A stretch of DNA of 64,000 nucleotides from Ottowia thiooxydans DSM 14619 (GCF_000422885.1 NZ_AUGX01000023.1:1-64000), one strand, 5' to 3'; shown: positions 16,699 through 25,883, counted from the first letter of the stretch. Numbers and translations are program-made. The notes: generated by a model from the letters alone, not told the origin.

Positions 16699-16743
16699 GT
16701 TCTCGGGTGTGTTGTCAGTACGCCGTGCGCAGCAGGCGAGATT

Positions 16744-17170
16744 ATGGACAGCCTATCCGCACGCACCGGCGCAACGGTTCTGCTGTCGCGGCTGCATGGG
16801 CTCAAGGTCGTTTGCATTCGCGAGGTGCGAGGGCCATCGGCGCCGGCAGCTGCCTGCTACGAGCGCGGACGTGCGATGCCGCTGTTCCAAGGCGCGACCT
16901 CAAAAGCAATCATGGCCCACCTAAGCCTAGACCAGTTGGAAAAGCTCGCCCAGCAGCATGGGCAAGAGCTATGCGCAGCGAACCTTCCGACTTCGCGAGG
17001 AGCCTTGGGTAGCGCAATGGCGGGGGTGCGTGCTTCTGGCGCGTGTTTCACCTGCAACGAAATCAGCCACGGTACGCAAGCCTGGGCTGTCCTCATCCAC
17101 CACGGCAGGAAGCTGCTGGGGAGTATGAACTTGGTCACACGTCCCGATGGGCTGAGCCGATGGGAATGTC
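16744..17170 (+). pseudogene. IclR-family regulator lacking its DNA-binding domain
   Basis: The frame gives VLLSRLHGLKVVCIREVRGP and then ERGRAMPLFQGATSKAIMAHL, the effector-binding domain of IclR regulators (the GRxxPLxxGA(T/S)xKA(I/L)LA motif; quoted in part). It continues through CNEISHGTQAWAVLIHHGRK to about 17170. The N-terminal winged HTH is absent: a terminator and unrelated sequence precede the ATG. The frame then overruns antisense to the serine-hydrolase gene. It is thus a headless relic that cannot bind DNA. Confidence 0.6.
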
Positions 17171-17264
17171 CATTTCGAAGGCATCCCAGCGGCTCAGGAG
17201 GCCGCCTCATTCGCTTGTCGCCGGAAAGGTGGATCAGTCGCCATTCGTCATACGCGCAGCAGAC

Positions 17265-18389
17265 TCATTGCTCCTCCGCTCGGCAGCGTGCTGCAGCCAG
17301 CATTCGCGCGGCGCGGAGGAACGCCACGGGCCCGACCCAGCTGACGTTCCAGTTACCCGCTACTGGCACCTCGCGCTTGTGCGCGATCACCATATCGCGT
17401 TTCGGTAAGACCAGGATGTACTGTCCATGCACGCCCCACGCCATGTATGCACCGCTCAGGGGCGAGTCCTGCGGTTCTTCGAGCAACCACCACAGGTAGC
17501 CGTACCCGAAGCCACGCCGTGCCGTGTGCGGCGGATGCATCTGTGCAGCGGCCGTGGTTTGGCTCGTCATTTGTTTGACCCAGTCAGCCGGCACGAGCTG
17601 TTGGCCGCGCCAATTTCCCTGGCGCAACATCAAATAACCCAGACGTGCCATGTCGCGCGTGGAAAGGTAGAAGGGATAAGCCAAATGCTGCGAGCGCCGC
17701 GCATCGCCACTGTGTGCATGGCGGGCCAAGTTGAAATCCTCGAGCTGCAGAGGTGTTGCCAAATCCTCGGCGAAAGCCTGGTAAATGTTTCGCTTGGTCA
17801 GACGTTCGAAGGCAGTTCCCGCAGCGTTGAAATCCCAGTTGTTGTACAAGAAGTAGCTGCCTGGTAGATGCGAGCCGCGTGGGGGCGCTGCCGCCGCATC
17901 GTCGCCGCCATTGGATGCTGGGTGGTAGACCCCAGAGCGCGCGGCGAGCAGGTCGCGCAGCCTCGCCTGTCGCTCGATGGGCAGCAAGCCACGCAAGTCG
18001 TCGATGTCCAGGTCGGCCAGCGTGCGGTCGAGGTCGATGGTGCCGTTGGCCACGTACTTGCCGTACATCATCGAGAGCACGCTCTTGCGCACCGAGAACA
18101 CGATGCTCACGGCCTGGACCGGGCCTTCACTGAAAAACACTCGGCCGTCTTGCACCGCGATGAGAGCTGTCGTGTCCAGCGTGCGTATGTAGCCGCGGGC
18201 GGCGTCCAGGTCGCGGCCACAGCCGCTGCCTGGTTCAGTCTCGGGCGCTGCTGCCCAAGATGATTCCGGGAAGACAAGCGGCGCAGCAGGCGCTGCGGTA
18301 GCGCATCCGAATGGGAGCAGCAGCGCGAAGACACGCGATCGGCACAGTAGCCACTCCCACCTGGAGCGGATTGGCTTAGCAAGCTTCAT
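17265..18389 (-). CDS. Exported beta-lactamase-fold serine hydrolase
   Basis: A 374-residue protein of the class-C beta-lactamase / penicillin-binding-protein-like family. The N-terminus has a signal peptide with a possible lipobox (PFGC, residue 29). SxxK is S99-V-R-K102 in VFSVRKSVLSMMYG; the YxN element is Y182-N-N184 in FLYNNWDFN; a C-terminal HGQY segment precedes the place of the KTG box, which is replaced. Family members include esterases and D-amino-peptidases, so drug resistance should not be assumed. It is transcribed alone; the headless IclR relic abuts its 3' end on the other strand. Confidence 0.75.
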   Translation of the reverse strand: MKLAKPIRSRWEWLLCRSRVFALLLPFGCATAAPAAPLVFPESSWAAAPETEPGSGCGRDLDAARGYIRTLDTTALIAVQDGRVFFSEGPVQAVSIVFSVRKSVLSMMYGKYVANGTIDLDRTLADLDIDDLRGLLPIERQARLRDLLAARSGVYHPASNGGDDAAAAPPRGSHLPGSYFLYNNWDFNAAGTAFERLTKRNIYQAFAEDLATPLQLEDFNLARHAHSGDARRSQHLAYPFYLSTRDMARLGYLMLRQGNWRGQQLVPADWVKQMTSQTTAAAQMHPPHTARRGFGYGYLWWLLEEPQDSPLSGAYMAWGVHGQYILVLPKRDMVIAHKREVPVAGNWNVSWVGPVAFLRAARMLAAARCRAEEQ

Positions 18390-18638
18390 TTCGAGCAGTT
18401 GGCGTTAAATTTGAGGGAGTGTGTGTGAGGATTCAGTTGAGGCATGCACCCGCCATTCTCCCGAGACCGGCGGGTGCCTTGCGTGGGCCGTCGGCCTGCT
18501 GAATGCAAGCAGCAACGCCGGGCGAACTTTCGCTCTTGGCCGAATTCTGCCCGATGTGGTCTGGCGGCAGGGGGCCCATAGCGGCTCTACACCTCGCCCC
18601 GAAGGGGCCGCTCGTATATTTAGATGTGGGCTAACCAA

Positions 18639-19433
18639 TCATCGCTCCTGCCGATTCCATGAATAAACAAGAAACTCGCGCGTTCGCCGGAAACCCAGCG
18701 CTTGCGCAAGGCGCATGGACGACAAATTGCTCTCGTAGCAATCCCAGGTTGGTTGCACCCCGCGCTGAATGCATTCGGCGACGAACATCTGAGCGACAGC
18801 CCTTGCCAGCCCAAACCGTCTGAACTTCTCAATCGTCAGTATGTCAATGGCGTAGCTGCCGTGAGAGACGAAGACTGAATAGCAGAGACTAACAACCCCT
18901 TCGTCTGTCGATGCGCAAACCCCAATGCCGCGCTCCTCGAAGGCGACTGCAGACCTCCAAGTGCCGCCCATCCAAGGGTACACAGTCGCCTCGACTTTTC
19001 GCATCAAAGCCGCATTGATCGGGGTCACTCGAATGTCCGCTGGAAGATGCGGATCCGAGCGCAATGCCTCAAATTTTTCCCTATCAAGTTGAAAGGCAAC
19101 GCGCCGAACTTTTTGCGTTATAGCGCTCTTGGCTTCTTCGAGAATTGGCAGCCAACAATCGTGACTCGGATAGAGGATGAAAAAATCCTGATGCCGATAG
19201 TCGTAGAGCCATTGAAGACACGCTCTTGCAAACTCAGGATTCGGGATCGAGCCCGCTAGTACACAAAAGCCGTTGTCATAGATGAAGGCCACCTGGTCTT
19301 CGTCCTGAGCGCTGACGAACACTTTGCCCTGCGAGTTGCCCGCGAGAACCATACCCGCGACCTCTGCGCCGACGTGCTCGGCCCTAAATAGATGGGTCAC
19401 AGAGCCATAGTCTTCTGTCGCTAGTTCAAGCAT
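18639..19433 (-). CDS. GNAT-family N-acetyltransferase
   Basis: A 264-residue protein. The N-terminal half matches the longer GNAT_acetyltran type (segments GKVFVSAQDEDQVAFIYDNG and FCVLAGS), and the C-terminal half holds the acetyl-CoA site: YAIDILTIEKFRRFGLARAV (motif A, R-R-x-G-L-A in place of Q/RxxGxG/A) and then NLSSMRLAQALGFRRTREF (motif B). The acceptor is unknown; the long type often modifies small molecules. AGGA precedes the ATG. Downstream, on the minus strand, a GC-rich 9-bp stem (18447-18479) may end transcription, although no T-run follows. It flanks the ATPase-methylase module but is divergent from it. Confidence 0.75.
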   Translation of the reverse strand: MLELATEDYGSVTHLFRAEHVGAEVAGMVLAGNSQGKVFVSAQDEDQVAFIYDNGFCVLAGSIPNPEFARACLQWLYDYRHQDFFILYPSHDCWLPILEEAKSAITQKVRRVAFQLDREKFEALRSDPHLPADIRVTPINAALMRKVEATVYPWMGGTWRSAVAFEERGIGVCASTDEGVVSLCYSVFVSHGSYAIDILTIEKFRRFGLARAVAQMFVAECIQRGVQPTWDCYESNLSSMRLAQALGFRRTREFLVYSWNRQER

Positions 19434-19695
19434 ATCGTCCTACGGTGATGAATCGCCTTCGAGAAATTAAACCCCATGGACCGGCGGCCTTCTCCTGGCC
19501 GACAGCCGAAGTCTAGCGTTCAGGTGCGTCTGTTGAGCAGCTTGGGTTTCGGCCGTACTGCGCTTGTTCTGCCCCACCGGCCTGCAAGATCCTTTCCTCC
19601 TCTCTGCGAAAATAGGAGTATCCGAGCAATGCGCGGGGATCGGCCGCACGCCGGCCTCACGCCGAAGGCCCATCCAAGACAAACACTGACATCTG

Positions 19696-21369
19696 ATGAA
19701 CACAATGCTCGCAGGCAAGCGCAAGACGGAACTAGGTCACTCGGACAACAAGGACATCCCCATCAAGTCAATCCTGGGGATCAGAATCGAGCGCTTCCGC
19801 TCATTTCGAGAGCGCTCCCTGGTAATGGGTGAGCACGTCACCGTCCTGTCTGGCCGCAACGGGACGATGAAGACCTCGCTGATGGGCCTCCTCGCGCATC
19901 CGTTTTCGAGCGAGGCGAAGGACGCGTTCGGGGCGGACTTGAAAACGACTTTGCACGAAGTGTTCAAGCTCTCCCCGGAATTTGACAAGGAAAACTATCT
20001 ATACGACCTTGTGCTGCGCACCGGGACTGGCAAAACCCTGAGCGAGCCGGTTTCTATCTACCGCGTGCAAGAGAAAACGAATCGCCATAGGGTTGTCGTC
20101 TCAGGGGCGGAGAAGGGTGACGGTAACTTTGCCTACAACACATCGTTTCTGAACCTCAAACGTTTATTCCCCCTGGTCGACACCAATGCGGCCCCTGCGA
20201 CGGACGGATCGTTCGACCTGTCTACCTCCGAGGCGGCCGACCTCAAGGACTTCTACGAGACCGTCTTCCCAAGCTCCGACTACGAGGCCTTCGTTCCGGT
20301 TCACCAGAAGAAGGTCAAGACGACTTTCGCTTTGGCTGGAGCAGGTGCGAAGTACAACTGGCAGGCAATCTCCTCTGGGGAAGATAACCTCGGGGCAATC
20401 TTCAACCGTCTCCTCGGCTTTCAAAGGGCCTTCGTCAATGAGCAGACGACTGGCAACGGAATCCTCTGCATCGACGAGTTCGAAAGCAGCCTACACCCCG
20501 TGGCTCAACTACGCCTCCTGGACTATCTCTACCGATGGAGCGCGCGGTACAGGGTGCAAGTAGTCATTTCGACTCATTCGCTGCATCTGATCCAGCACCT
20601 GTACTTGAAGCACGCGCCTAATCTCTCGGCGGGACGGATTGTCGTCAACTTCATCAGCAAGTCCGACGCCACCGAAGGCAACTTCCCGATCCTCCAGAAC
20701 CCACCCTACGATCTTGCATATAAGGAGTTGACTCTCACCAGTCCTGCCAAGGTCGCCGCAGCGCGCAAGGTCAAGGTCTTCTGTGAGGATGAATACGCCA
20801 TCCATTTCGCCAAGCGGCTGATTAAATCACAAGCCGTTTTGCAGGTGGTGGAGTTCCACAGTTCACTGAATCCGGGTGGTGACAACCCCGGCACAAGCTG
20901 GTCGGCCCTGCGCTCGCTCTGCGTACAGTTTCCGCTTCTACTGCAGGGCTCTCTTGCGTTGTTCGACGCCGATGTCAAAGCGTCTCAACTGGCCAAGATT
21001 AAAGACCCGGCTCTTTACCTGACTTTGCCCGATGGCGACTCGATAGCCATTGAGCGCAGGATAATGGTCCACATTCTCGGCCTGGGCAACGACGATCAGT
21101 TTTTTAAGAAGTTTGACCAGGAGCGGGACTCCTTCCTGGCCGAATTCAAGGCCGCTGGAGTCAAGTCCCTAAAGATCGCTGACGTGATGGACGAGTCCAA
21201 GACTCCGATCGAACGATGTAAGGCGTGGGCAGATACCGACAAGGCCAAGTTCAAGCGCTGCATCACTGATTACTGCGATCATTCGACCTTGAAGGACGAA
21301 TTTCGCTTGAGGTTCGTTGAACGAATCAACAGGATCAATCAGCAGGTGGGCCTGCCGAGCATCCAATGA
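19696..21369 (+). CDS. AAA ATPase with a TOPRIM-like C-terminal domain (OLD-like)
   Basis: A 557-residue protein. A RecF/SMC-like N-terminus (IRIERFRSF) leads to a P-loop GRNGTMKT (53-60), in which the usual GK is MK, a form I recall in related defence ATPases. Signature SSGED is at 226-230, Walker B ILCIDE at 256-261, and the H-loop STHS at 292-295. Residues about 355-470 look TOPRIM-like: FCEDE (362-366) and LFDADV (D424, D426) supply the acidic Glu...DxD set. This is the plan of OLD-family ATPase-nucleases. It is followed 25 bases later by a DNA adenine methylase, with probable co-transcription. Anti-phage or restriction-like function is inferred. Confidence 0.75.
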   Translation: MNTMLAGKRKTELGHSDNKDIPIKSILGIRIERFRSFRERSLVMGEHVTVLSGRNGTMKTSLMGLLAHPFSSEAKDAFGADLKTTLHEVFKLSPEFDKENYLYDLVLRTGTGKTLSEPVSIYRVQEKTNRHRVVVSGAEKGDGNFAYNTSFLNLKRLFPLVDTNAAPATDGSFDLSTSEAADLKDFYETVFPSSDYEAFVPVHQKKVKTTFALAGAGAKYNWQAISSGEDNLGAIFNRLLGFQRAFVNEQTTGNGILCIDEFESSLHPVAQLRLLDYLYRWSARYRVQVVISTHSLHLIQHLYLKHAPNLSAGRIVVNFISKSDATEGNFPILQNPPYDLAYKELTLTSPAKVAAARKVKVFCEDEYAIHFAKRLIKSQAVLQVVEFHSSLNPGGDNPGTSWSALRSLCVQFPLLLQGSLALFDADVKASQLAKIKDPALYLTLPDGDSIAIERRIMVHILGLGNDDQFFKKFDQERDSFLAEFKAAGVKSLKIADVMDESKTPIERCKAWADTDKAKFKRCITDYCDHSTLKDEFRLRFVERINRINQQVGLPSIQ

Positions 21370-21394
21370 GGTTAATACTCAGAATGACCTGACG

Positions 21395-22270
21395 ATGTAT
21401 TCAAACAAGCTATATACGCCACTACGCTATCCCGGCGGCAAGGCACGCTTCGCGCCCTTTATTGCCGAGACGATGCAGGCCAACGGCTTGGATGGTGGGC
21501 ACTATCTGGAGCCGTATGCGGGCGGCGCTGGTGTTGCGTTGGAGCTGCTCTTTCACGGGCACGCATGTCACGTCCACATCAACGACCTCGACCCGGCGAT
21601 CAACGCGTTCTGGATCAGCGCGACGCGCCACCCGGAGCAGCTTCTTCGGCTGCTATACGACACTCCCATCGACATGGATCAGTGGTTTCGGTGGAGGAGG
21701 GTTCTGCGCGGCGAGACCGAGGCTACGCTGGTCGAAAGGGGGTTTGCAACCCTGTTCATGAACCGGACTAACCGCTCCGGGATACTAAAGGCTGGAGTGA
21801 TCGGGGGCATGGCCCAAACGGGCGAATATAAACTCGATGCCCGGCTCGACAAGCCAACGCTAAGCGCGCGCATTGAGCGTATCGCTGATCGCGCCGATGA
21901 CATTTCTGTCTACTGCGAAGATGCGCACGCCTTGCTGACTAGATGCAGCGACTTCCTTCCTACCGCATCGCTGATCTACCTTGACCCGCCTTACTATGTA
22001 AAAGGCCGAGGGCTTTACCGAAATTTCTACATGCACGAGGACCACTTGGCCATCGCTAAGCTATTGCAATCGCAGGAGTTTTCAAGGCTTTGGGTCGTCT
22101 CGTATGATAATGTGGAGGAGATTTGCGCCATGTATCAGATGAGCGAAAGACTGACCTATGCCCTGAACTACACGGCGCAGAAACGCTACATAGGCAGTGA
22201 AGTGATGTTCTTCAGCCGTGATTTGGCTATCGACGAGAAAAGCATTCCACAGTCCAAAGAGGTTGCCTAA
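21395..22270 (+). CDS. DNA adenine N6-methyltransferase, Dam/D12 class
   Basis: A 291-residue alpha-class adenine methylase. RYPGGK (11-16) is the Dam/D12 opening motif, followed by the SAM-binding YLEPYAGGAGVALELL segment, NDLDPAI, and the catalytic DPPY at 197-200 in IYLDPPYYVKG. The Dam-like central segment FATLFMNRTNRSG is present. It transfers a methyl group from SAM to adenine in a target not deducible here. The ATG at 21395 fits the motif distances; an upstream in-frame start inside the ATPase gene is unlikely. It lies directly behind the ATPase-TOPRIM gene, which suggests a modification partner for self/non-self marking. Confidence 0.9.
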   Translation: MYSNKLYTPLRYPGGKARFAPFIAETMQANGLDGGHYLEPYAGGAGVALELLFHGHACHVHINDLDPAINAFWISATRHPEQLLRLLYDTPIDMDQWFRWRRVLRGETEATLVERGFATLFMNRTNRSGILKAGVIGGMAQTGEYKLDARLDKPTLSARIERIADRADDISVYCEDAHALLTRCSDFLPTASLIYLDPPYYVKGRGLYRNFYMHEDHLAIAKLLQSQEFSRLWVVSYDNVEEICAMYQMSERLTYALNYTAQKRYIGSEVMFFSRDLAIDEKSIPQSKEVA

Positions 22271-22470
22271 GCGCGTAAGCCGGCGCGGCATGTCCAGTCA
22301 ACGTGTGGCTTGCTGATGCACAGAACGACGGATATCGCACACCCTGATTTGAACTTCGACCGGCTGTTGTGGGCCCATAGGCATACGCGTCATTCGAATC
22401 GACTCGGAAAACGAACGCTTCGCAGCCAAGTCCACAAGCCGAGACTCATAGTCCGGCAGAGAGGGGACGC

Positions 22471-22476
22471 TATAAT
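22471..22476 (+). promoter_or_regulatory. Perfect -10 box (TATAAT) of an orphan transcription unit
   Basis: TATAAT at 22471-22476 matches the sigma-70 -10 consensus, but no good -35 lies 17 bases upstream. A strong terminator follows at 22763-22795, giving a possible transcript of about 310 bases. Confidence 0.4.
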
Positions 22477-22621
22477 TCTCGCAGTTAAAAAGCTTGCCTG
22501 CTCTGCTGTACGTAGGTGGGACCGGAGATTTCCTCGGTGGACTAATCGCCTTTATCGCTTGTTCCGTGAAGGTTCAGGCGAGCCTCTCATTCAAAGCCAA
22601 CGCCAAGAAAGGGAAACGCAA

Positions 22622-22702
22622 ATGAAGATTGAAAAGATCCAGGTGAAATGCACTGTGAACGGCGCCAAGTCTCTGGGGGTTAAGGCGTTTAGTCCACCGT
22701 GA
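22622..22702 (+). CDS. Possible 26-codon small ORF in the orphan unit
   Basis: ATG at 22622 preceded by GAAAGGGAAACGCAA; the peptide starts MKIEKIQVKC and ends with SPP. It lies between the TATAAT at 22471 and the terminator at 22763. The Lys-rich, mixed composition could be a real small protein or a chance frame in an RNA gene. Confidence 0.3.
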   Translation: MKIEKIQVKCTVNGAKSLGVKAFSPP

Positions 22703-22762
22703 TGGAAAAGAGGGTTTCGGGACGATCAGCAACATGAGGGCGAGAGAGACTCCCCCGCCATT

Positions 22763-22795
22763 CAAAAGCACCTCCGATTGGAGGTGTTTTTCTTT
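22763..22795 (+). terminator. Strong rho-independent terminator
   Basis: CACCTCC and GGAGGTG form a perfect 7-bp stem around GATT, followed by TTTTTCTTT. It closes the orphan unit behind the methylase gene. Confidence 0.85.
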
Positions 22796-22799
22796 GTCC

Positions 22800-23250
22800 G
22801 ACGTAGATGAGAGAACACGCGTTCTCTGGACACTTACGCGCTTACCCGCCACCGTCGCAACTCCCAGAACTTTGTTTGCAACCCCGCATGAAGCAGTATC
22901 AAAGCCGGAACGAACCGAAGGACGGCAGCCCGATGCCGTCTCTCGACTCTCTGCATTGAAGGACTGTTCATGGTCGATAGTGCGCATTCGCGCGAACGAA
23001 GCGAGCGTCCGCAGTCAGCCTAAAGCGGCTGTAAGTCAGCATGAGCACGCTGCTTTTACCGCAGAAACGTGTTGGGGCGCACGTTGTGAAGGCGCTGAAG
23101 TTGCCCGTGTAAAGCAGTAGGGCTCGCAAATTCAATGCGGTGGACTTGGTCTTACCTTGCAGAAATTGCGATCTAGCATAGGCAACTGCTGGCCGTCAAG
23201 AACACTGTCCCGATGGCTACGCAGCAGCTACACGCACCCCAGAAACAACA
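22800..23250. repeat. Intergenic repeat region, no gene
   Basis: Holds a second copy (23012-23101) of the dispersed repeat also seen at 13590-13684. No gene is supported. Confidence 0.5.
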
Positions 23251-23251
23251 A

Positions 23252-23274
23252 AGCCCAGCGGGTTAGGCTGGGCT
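23252..23274 (-). terminator. Probable original tRNA terminator, left behind by island insertion
   Basis: On the minus strand AGCCCAGC and GCTGGGCT pair around CTAACCC, followed by TTGTTGTTTC. It sits just downstream of the displaced tRNA 3' end, in the position of a tRNA terminator. Confidence 0.65.
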
Positions 23275-23289
23275 AGGTCGTTGTTTATA

Positions 23290-23338
23290 TTGGTGGCGCT
23301 TCACGGATTCGAACCGCGGACCTGTGGATTATGATTCC
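23290..23338. repeat. Left attachment repeat of the island (49 bp)
   Basis: Identical to 45193-45241 in the same orientation. The sequence is the 3' part of the tRNA(CAU) gene from the CCA end through the anticodon loop, which is the usual core for tyrosine integrases. Confidence 0.9.
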
Positions 23339-23456
23339 CTGAATTTGGGTATTTGCCTATGTCGATTTATGTAGATAGAATTCATATAAATCAATAGGTT
23401 GTGTTAATTTTGGTTGGCCGACGTGTTGATTGGTATTCCTCGTTTCCGAGGAAAAA

Positions 23457-23477
23457 CTCTTACATCCGCCGTTACAT
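23457..23477 (+). repeat. 21-bp repeat near the left end of the island
   Basis: CTCTTACATCCGCCGTTACA plus T, identical and in the same orientation at 45091-45111 near the other end. It may be an integrase or excisionase arm site, or the trace of an older insertion; here it overlaps the integrase leader. Confidence 0.6.
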
Positions 23478-23482
23478 CGAGC

Positions 23483-24919
23483 ATGCCAAAAGTAGCCTTC
23501 ACTGCGCCCAGGGTGGCCAAATTCAAATGTCCGCCTGACAAGGCTCAGGCATTCCTCTGGGATGCCACTGCCCGCGGTCTGGGCCTTCGAATCACGCCCG
23601 ATGGCAGACCGTCGTACGTTTTCCAGGGTCTTTGGCAGGGGAAGACCATTAGGATCACCATCGGTAGTCCGGATGCCTGGACGATCCCCGACGCGCAAGC
23701 CAAGGCTCGAGAGCTGCAACGACAAATCGATGAGGGCTTCGATCCAAGAGAAGTCCGGCGAGAGGCTCAAGTTGCTCAGGAGAAGAAAAGAGCGGCGGAA
23801 GTTACTGCCGCCGAGCAGGCCGTTCGAGATGCAGCCGCAGCGACATTGACCGTTGGTGAAGTGTGGGCCGTGTACTTGAATGCTCGCCGCCCTCATTGGG
23901 GTGAGTTGCATTACCGCGACCACATCAAACTGGCGCGCGCAGGAGGAGAAGTCGCCAAGCGCGGTGTCAAGGGCAATAAGCTCACCATAGCCATGCCTTT
24001 GCATAGCCTTATGAGCCTGCCGCTGCGCAGCCTCGATGCCCCAAAGATTGAGGCATGGGCGGCCAAGGAGGCTCAAACCCGTCCAACTAGTGCCCGTCTC
24101 GCGTGGCGCCTTCTGAAGGTGTTTCTTAACTGGTGTAGTGAGCAGACCGAGTACGCCCAGTTGTTGCCCTCGGCAAAAGCCGCTGCAACACGAAAGACCC
24201 GCGAGGCGCTTGGTAAGCCTAGAGTCAAGACAGATAACCTCTTGCGCGAGCAGCTACCAAACTGGTTCTCGGCAGTGCGCAAGATCAACAACCCGGTGAT
24301 ATCAGCGGCCCTGCAAGTCATGCTTCTCACCGGAGCACGACCGGGAGAAGTTCTGCCCATGCGGTGGTCTGATGTGGATCTCCAATGGCAGCGCTTGACC
24401 ATTAGAGACAAGGTGGAGGGGGCGCGGGTGATCCCCTTGACGCCCTACGTGAAGTACCTGCTAGGGGGACTGCCTCGGCGAAACGAATGGGTGTTTGCCA
24501 GCACACGTACTGTGAGTATGGATGAAAAGAATATGGCTCGGCGCGAGCGGCGGGCATCCGCTAAGGGTGAACTGGCAGCAGTGGAAGAGGTGGTACAGGC
24601 CAGCGCTACCGGTCATATCTCTGAGCCACGCAGTCACCACGCGTGCGCTTGTCAGACCGCAGGCATCGAGGATCTAAGCCTTCATGGCCTGCGTCGTAGC
24701 TTCAAGAGCTTGACGGAGTGGTTGGAAATTCCAGCTGGCATCGTTGCACAGATCCAAGGTCACAAGCCCAGTGCCACTGCGGAGAAGCATTACACAGTAC
24801 GGCCGGTGGACTTGCTGAGGGTGCACCATGTGCGTATAGAGGCTTGGATGCTCAAGGAAGCTGGAGTTGATTTCGAATCAGCGCAGGCGCATCCCACTCT
24901 GCGAGTCGTCGGGGCATGA
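23483..24919 (+). CDS. Tyrosine-type site-specific integrase
   Basis: A 478-residue P4/phage-like integrase with an N-terminal DUF4102-type domain (KGLGLRI-like ARGLGLRITPDGRPSYVFQG, then GKTIRITIG) and a C-terminal catalytic domain. Catalytic residues are R286 (TGARPGE), H401 and R404 (HGLRRSF), H427 (GHKP) and Y437 (AEKHYT). The acidic/basic alpha linker at about 75-110 is typical. The ATG at 23483 is preferred because an upstream TTG would read through the 21-bp repeat. It lies 145 bases inside the left attachment repeat and would catalyse integration and excision at the tRNA(CAU) gene. Confidence 0.95.
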   Translation: MPKVAFTAPRVAKFKCPPDKAQAFLWDATARGLGLRITPDGRPSYVFQGLWQGKTIRITIGSPDAWTIPDAQAKARELQRQIDEGFDPREVRREAQVAQEKKRAAEVTAAEQAVRDAAAATLTVGEVWAVYLNARRPHWGELHYRDHIKLARAGGEVAKRGVKGNKLTIAMPLHSLMSLPLRSLDAPKIEAWAAKEAQTRPTSARLAWRLLKVFLNWCSEQTEYAQLLPSAKAAATRKTREALGKPRVKTDNLLREQLPNWFSAVRKINNPVISAALQVMLLTGARPGEVLPMRWSDVDLQWQRLTIRDKVEGARVIPLTPYVKYLLGGLPRRNEWVFASTRTVSMDEKNMARRERRASAKGELAAVEEVVQASATGHISEPRSHHACACQTAGIEDLSLHGLRRSFKSLTEWLEIPAGIVAQIQGHKPSATAEKHYTVRPVDLLRVHHVRIEAWMLKEAGVDFESAQAHPTLRVVGA

Positions 24920-25031
24920 AAGGTCAACAGAGGAGACGCGACTGCAGAGGTCTCGCTTCGGTCTTCTAGACCCGCTGCGGCCACAACCTTTCAATCGATT
25001 TTGTTGATCTGGCAACCGTACACTTAGGCAG

Positions 25032-25826
25032 ATGCAAAGAAAGCAACCCTCTGAAGGGCCGATCCCACAATCCGTGGCAGGAGAGGCGGATGCTGGTCAC
25101 GAGATCAGAGCAACCCATTGTGAGGAGCAGGAACAGTTGATTGGGTGGTACGACGCGACCATAGGGGCGTCGTATTGGTTGGGGCTACCCACCGTAACGG
25201 GACTCGAGGCTGCGCAACTCTTGTGCGCCGAGAACCCCGTCAATGCGAAGACCACAGATGACTGGCTGAATGCCACTAGCTGGAAGGAGAACGTAGGCGG
25301 CATCGCCCTCATGGATCCTGAGAATAGAAGACGACTCCTGCGCGGATTCCTGGGAGAGGGCAGTGAGAGGGCTCTACTCGAATGGCTGCAAATCGCCAAA
25401 AGACACGGATGGCGGTACGACCCGTGGATTGATAAGTATATAGAGGCGCTCAGAATCACCTCTGACAATGGAAGTCGTCGCGATCGGCAGGTGTTCACTG
25501 ACAAACCTGCGACGGCAAGACTTCCCGAGCCAGGATGGGAGCTACACAAACCAGAACGATTTGTTGGCTACGGTAACGCGCTGTACAAGACGCTTTTTAA
25601 CGTGCGCCAGGCAGGAGGGCATCGCCCCACGGCTCGTGAAGTCTTGGATATCTGGCAATTGGACAAACCGATTGACATCGCAATGGTGCTGCCGAACTCC
25701 ATTGATTACTACGATGCCAAAGGCAACACGAAACCCGCGGATCTGGATGCAATTCGGAAGGCCATCGGCCGCATGACGGACCCTAAGCGGACGTCAGAGC
25801 CAACAAGCGGACGACAGAGCCGATAA
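25032..25826 (+). CDS. Island-associated hypothetical protein
   Basis: A 264-residue soluble protein. The N-terminal half contains SYWLGLPTVTGLEAAQLLCAEN (quoted in part here) and a DWLNATS segment; the C-terminal part has the segment ARLPEPGWELHKPERFVGYG and a predicted HTH-like HRPTAREVLDIWQLDKP. No catalytic motif is recognised. Proteins of this design are often found between integrase and alpA genes of betaproteobacterial tRNA islands, so a role in island maintenance or regulation is plausible. This is inference from gene order only. Confidence 0.55.
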   Translation: MQRKQPSEGPIPQSVAGEADAGHEIRATHCEEQEQLIGWYDATIGASYWLGLPTVTGLEAAQLLCAENPVNAKTTDDWLNATSWKENVGGIALMDPENRRRLLRGFLGEGSERALLEWLQIAKRHGWRYDPWIDKYIEALRITSDNGSRRDRQVFTDKPATARLPEPGWELHKPERFVGYGNALYKTLFNVRQAGGHRPTAREVLDIWQLDKPIDIAMVLPNSIDYYDAKGNTKPADLDAIRKAIGRMTDPKRTSEPTSGRQSR

Positions 25827-25883
25827 GCATTGGAGATCGGCGCTTTAAAGGGATAGTGAATACATCCAAATTTTCAAGGATGT

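Noticed and set aside
19696-22270. Interpretation as a retron or PARIS system
   Set aside because: No reverse transcriptase in the vicinity; ATPase and TOPRIM are on one chain and the partner is a methylase.
22310-22621. Upstream in-frame extension of the 26-codon ORF
   Set aside because: Arg-rich, no motif, and it would start before the TATAAT box.
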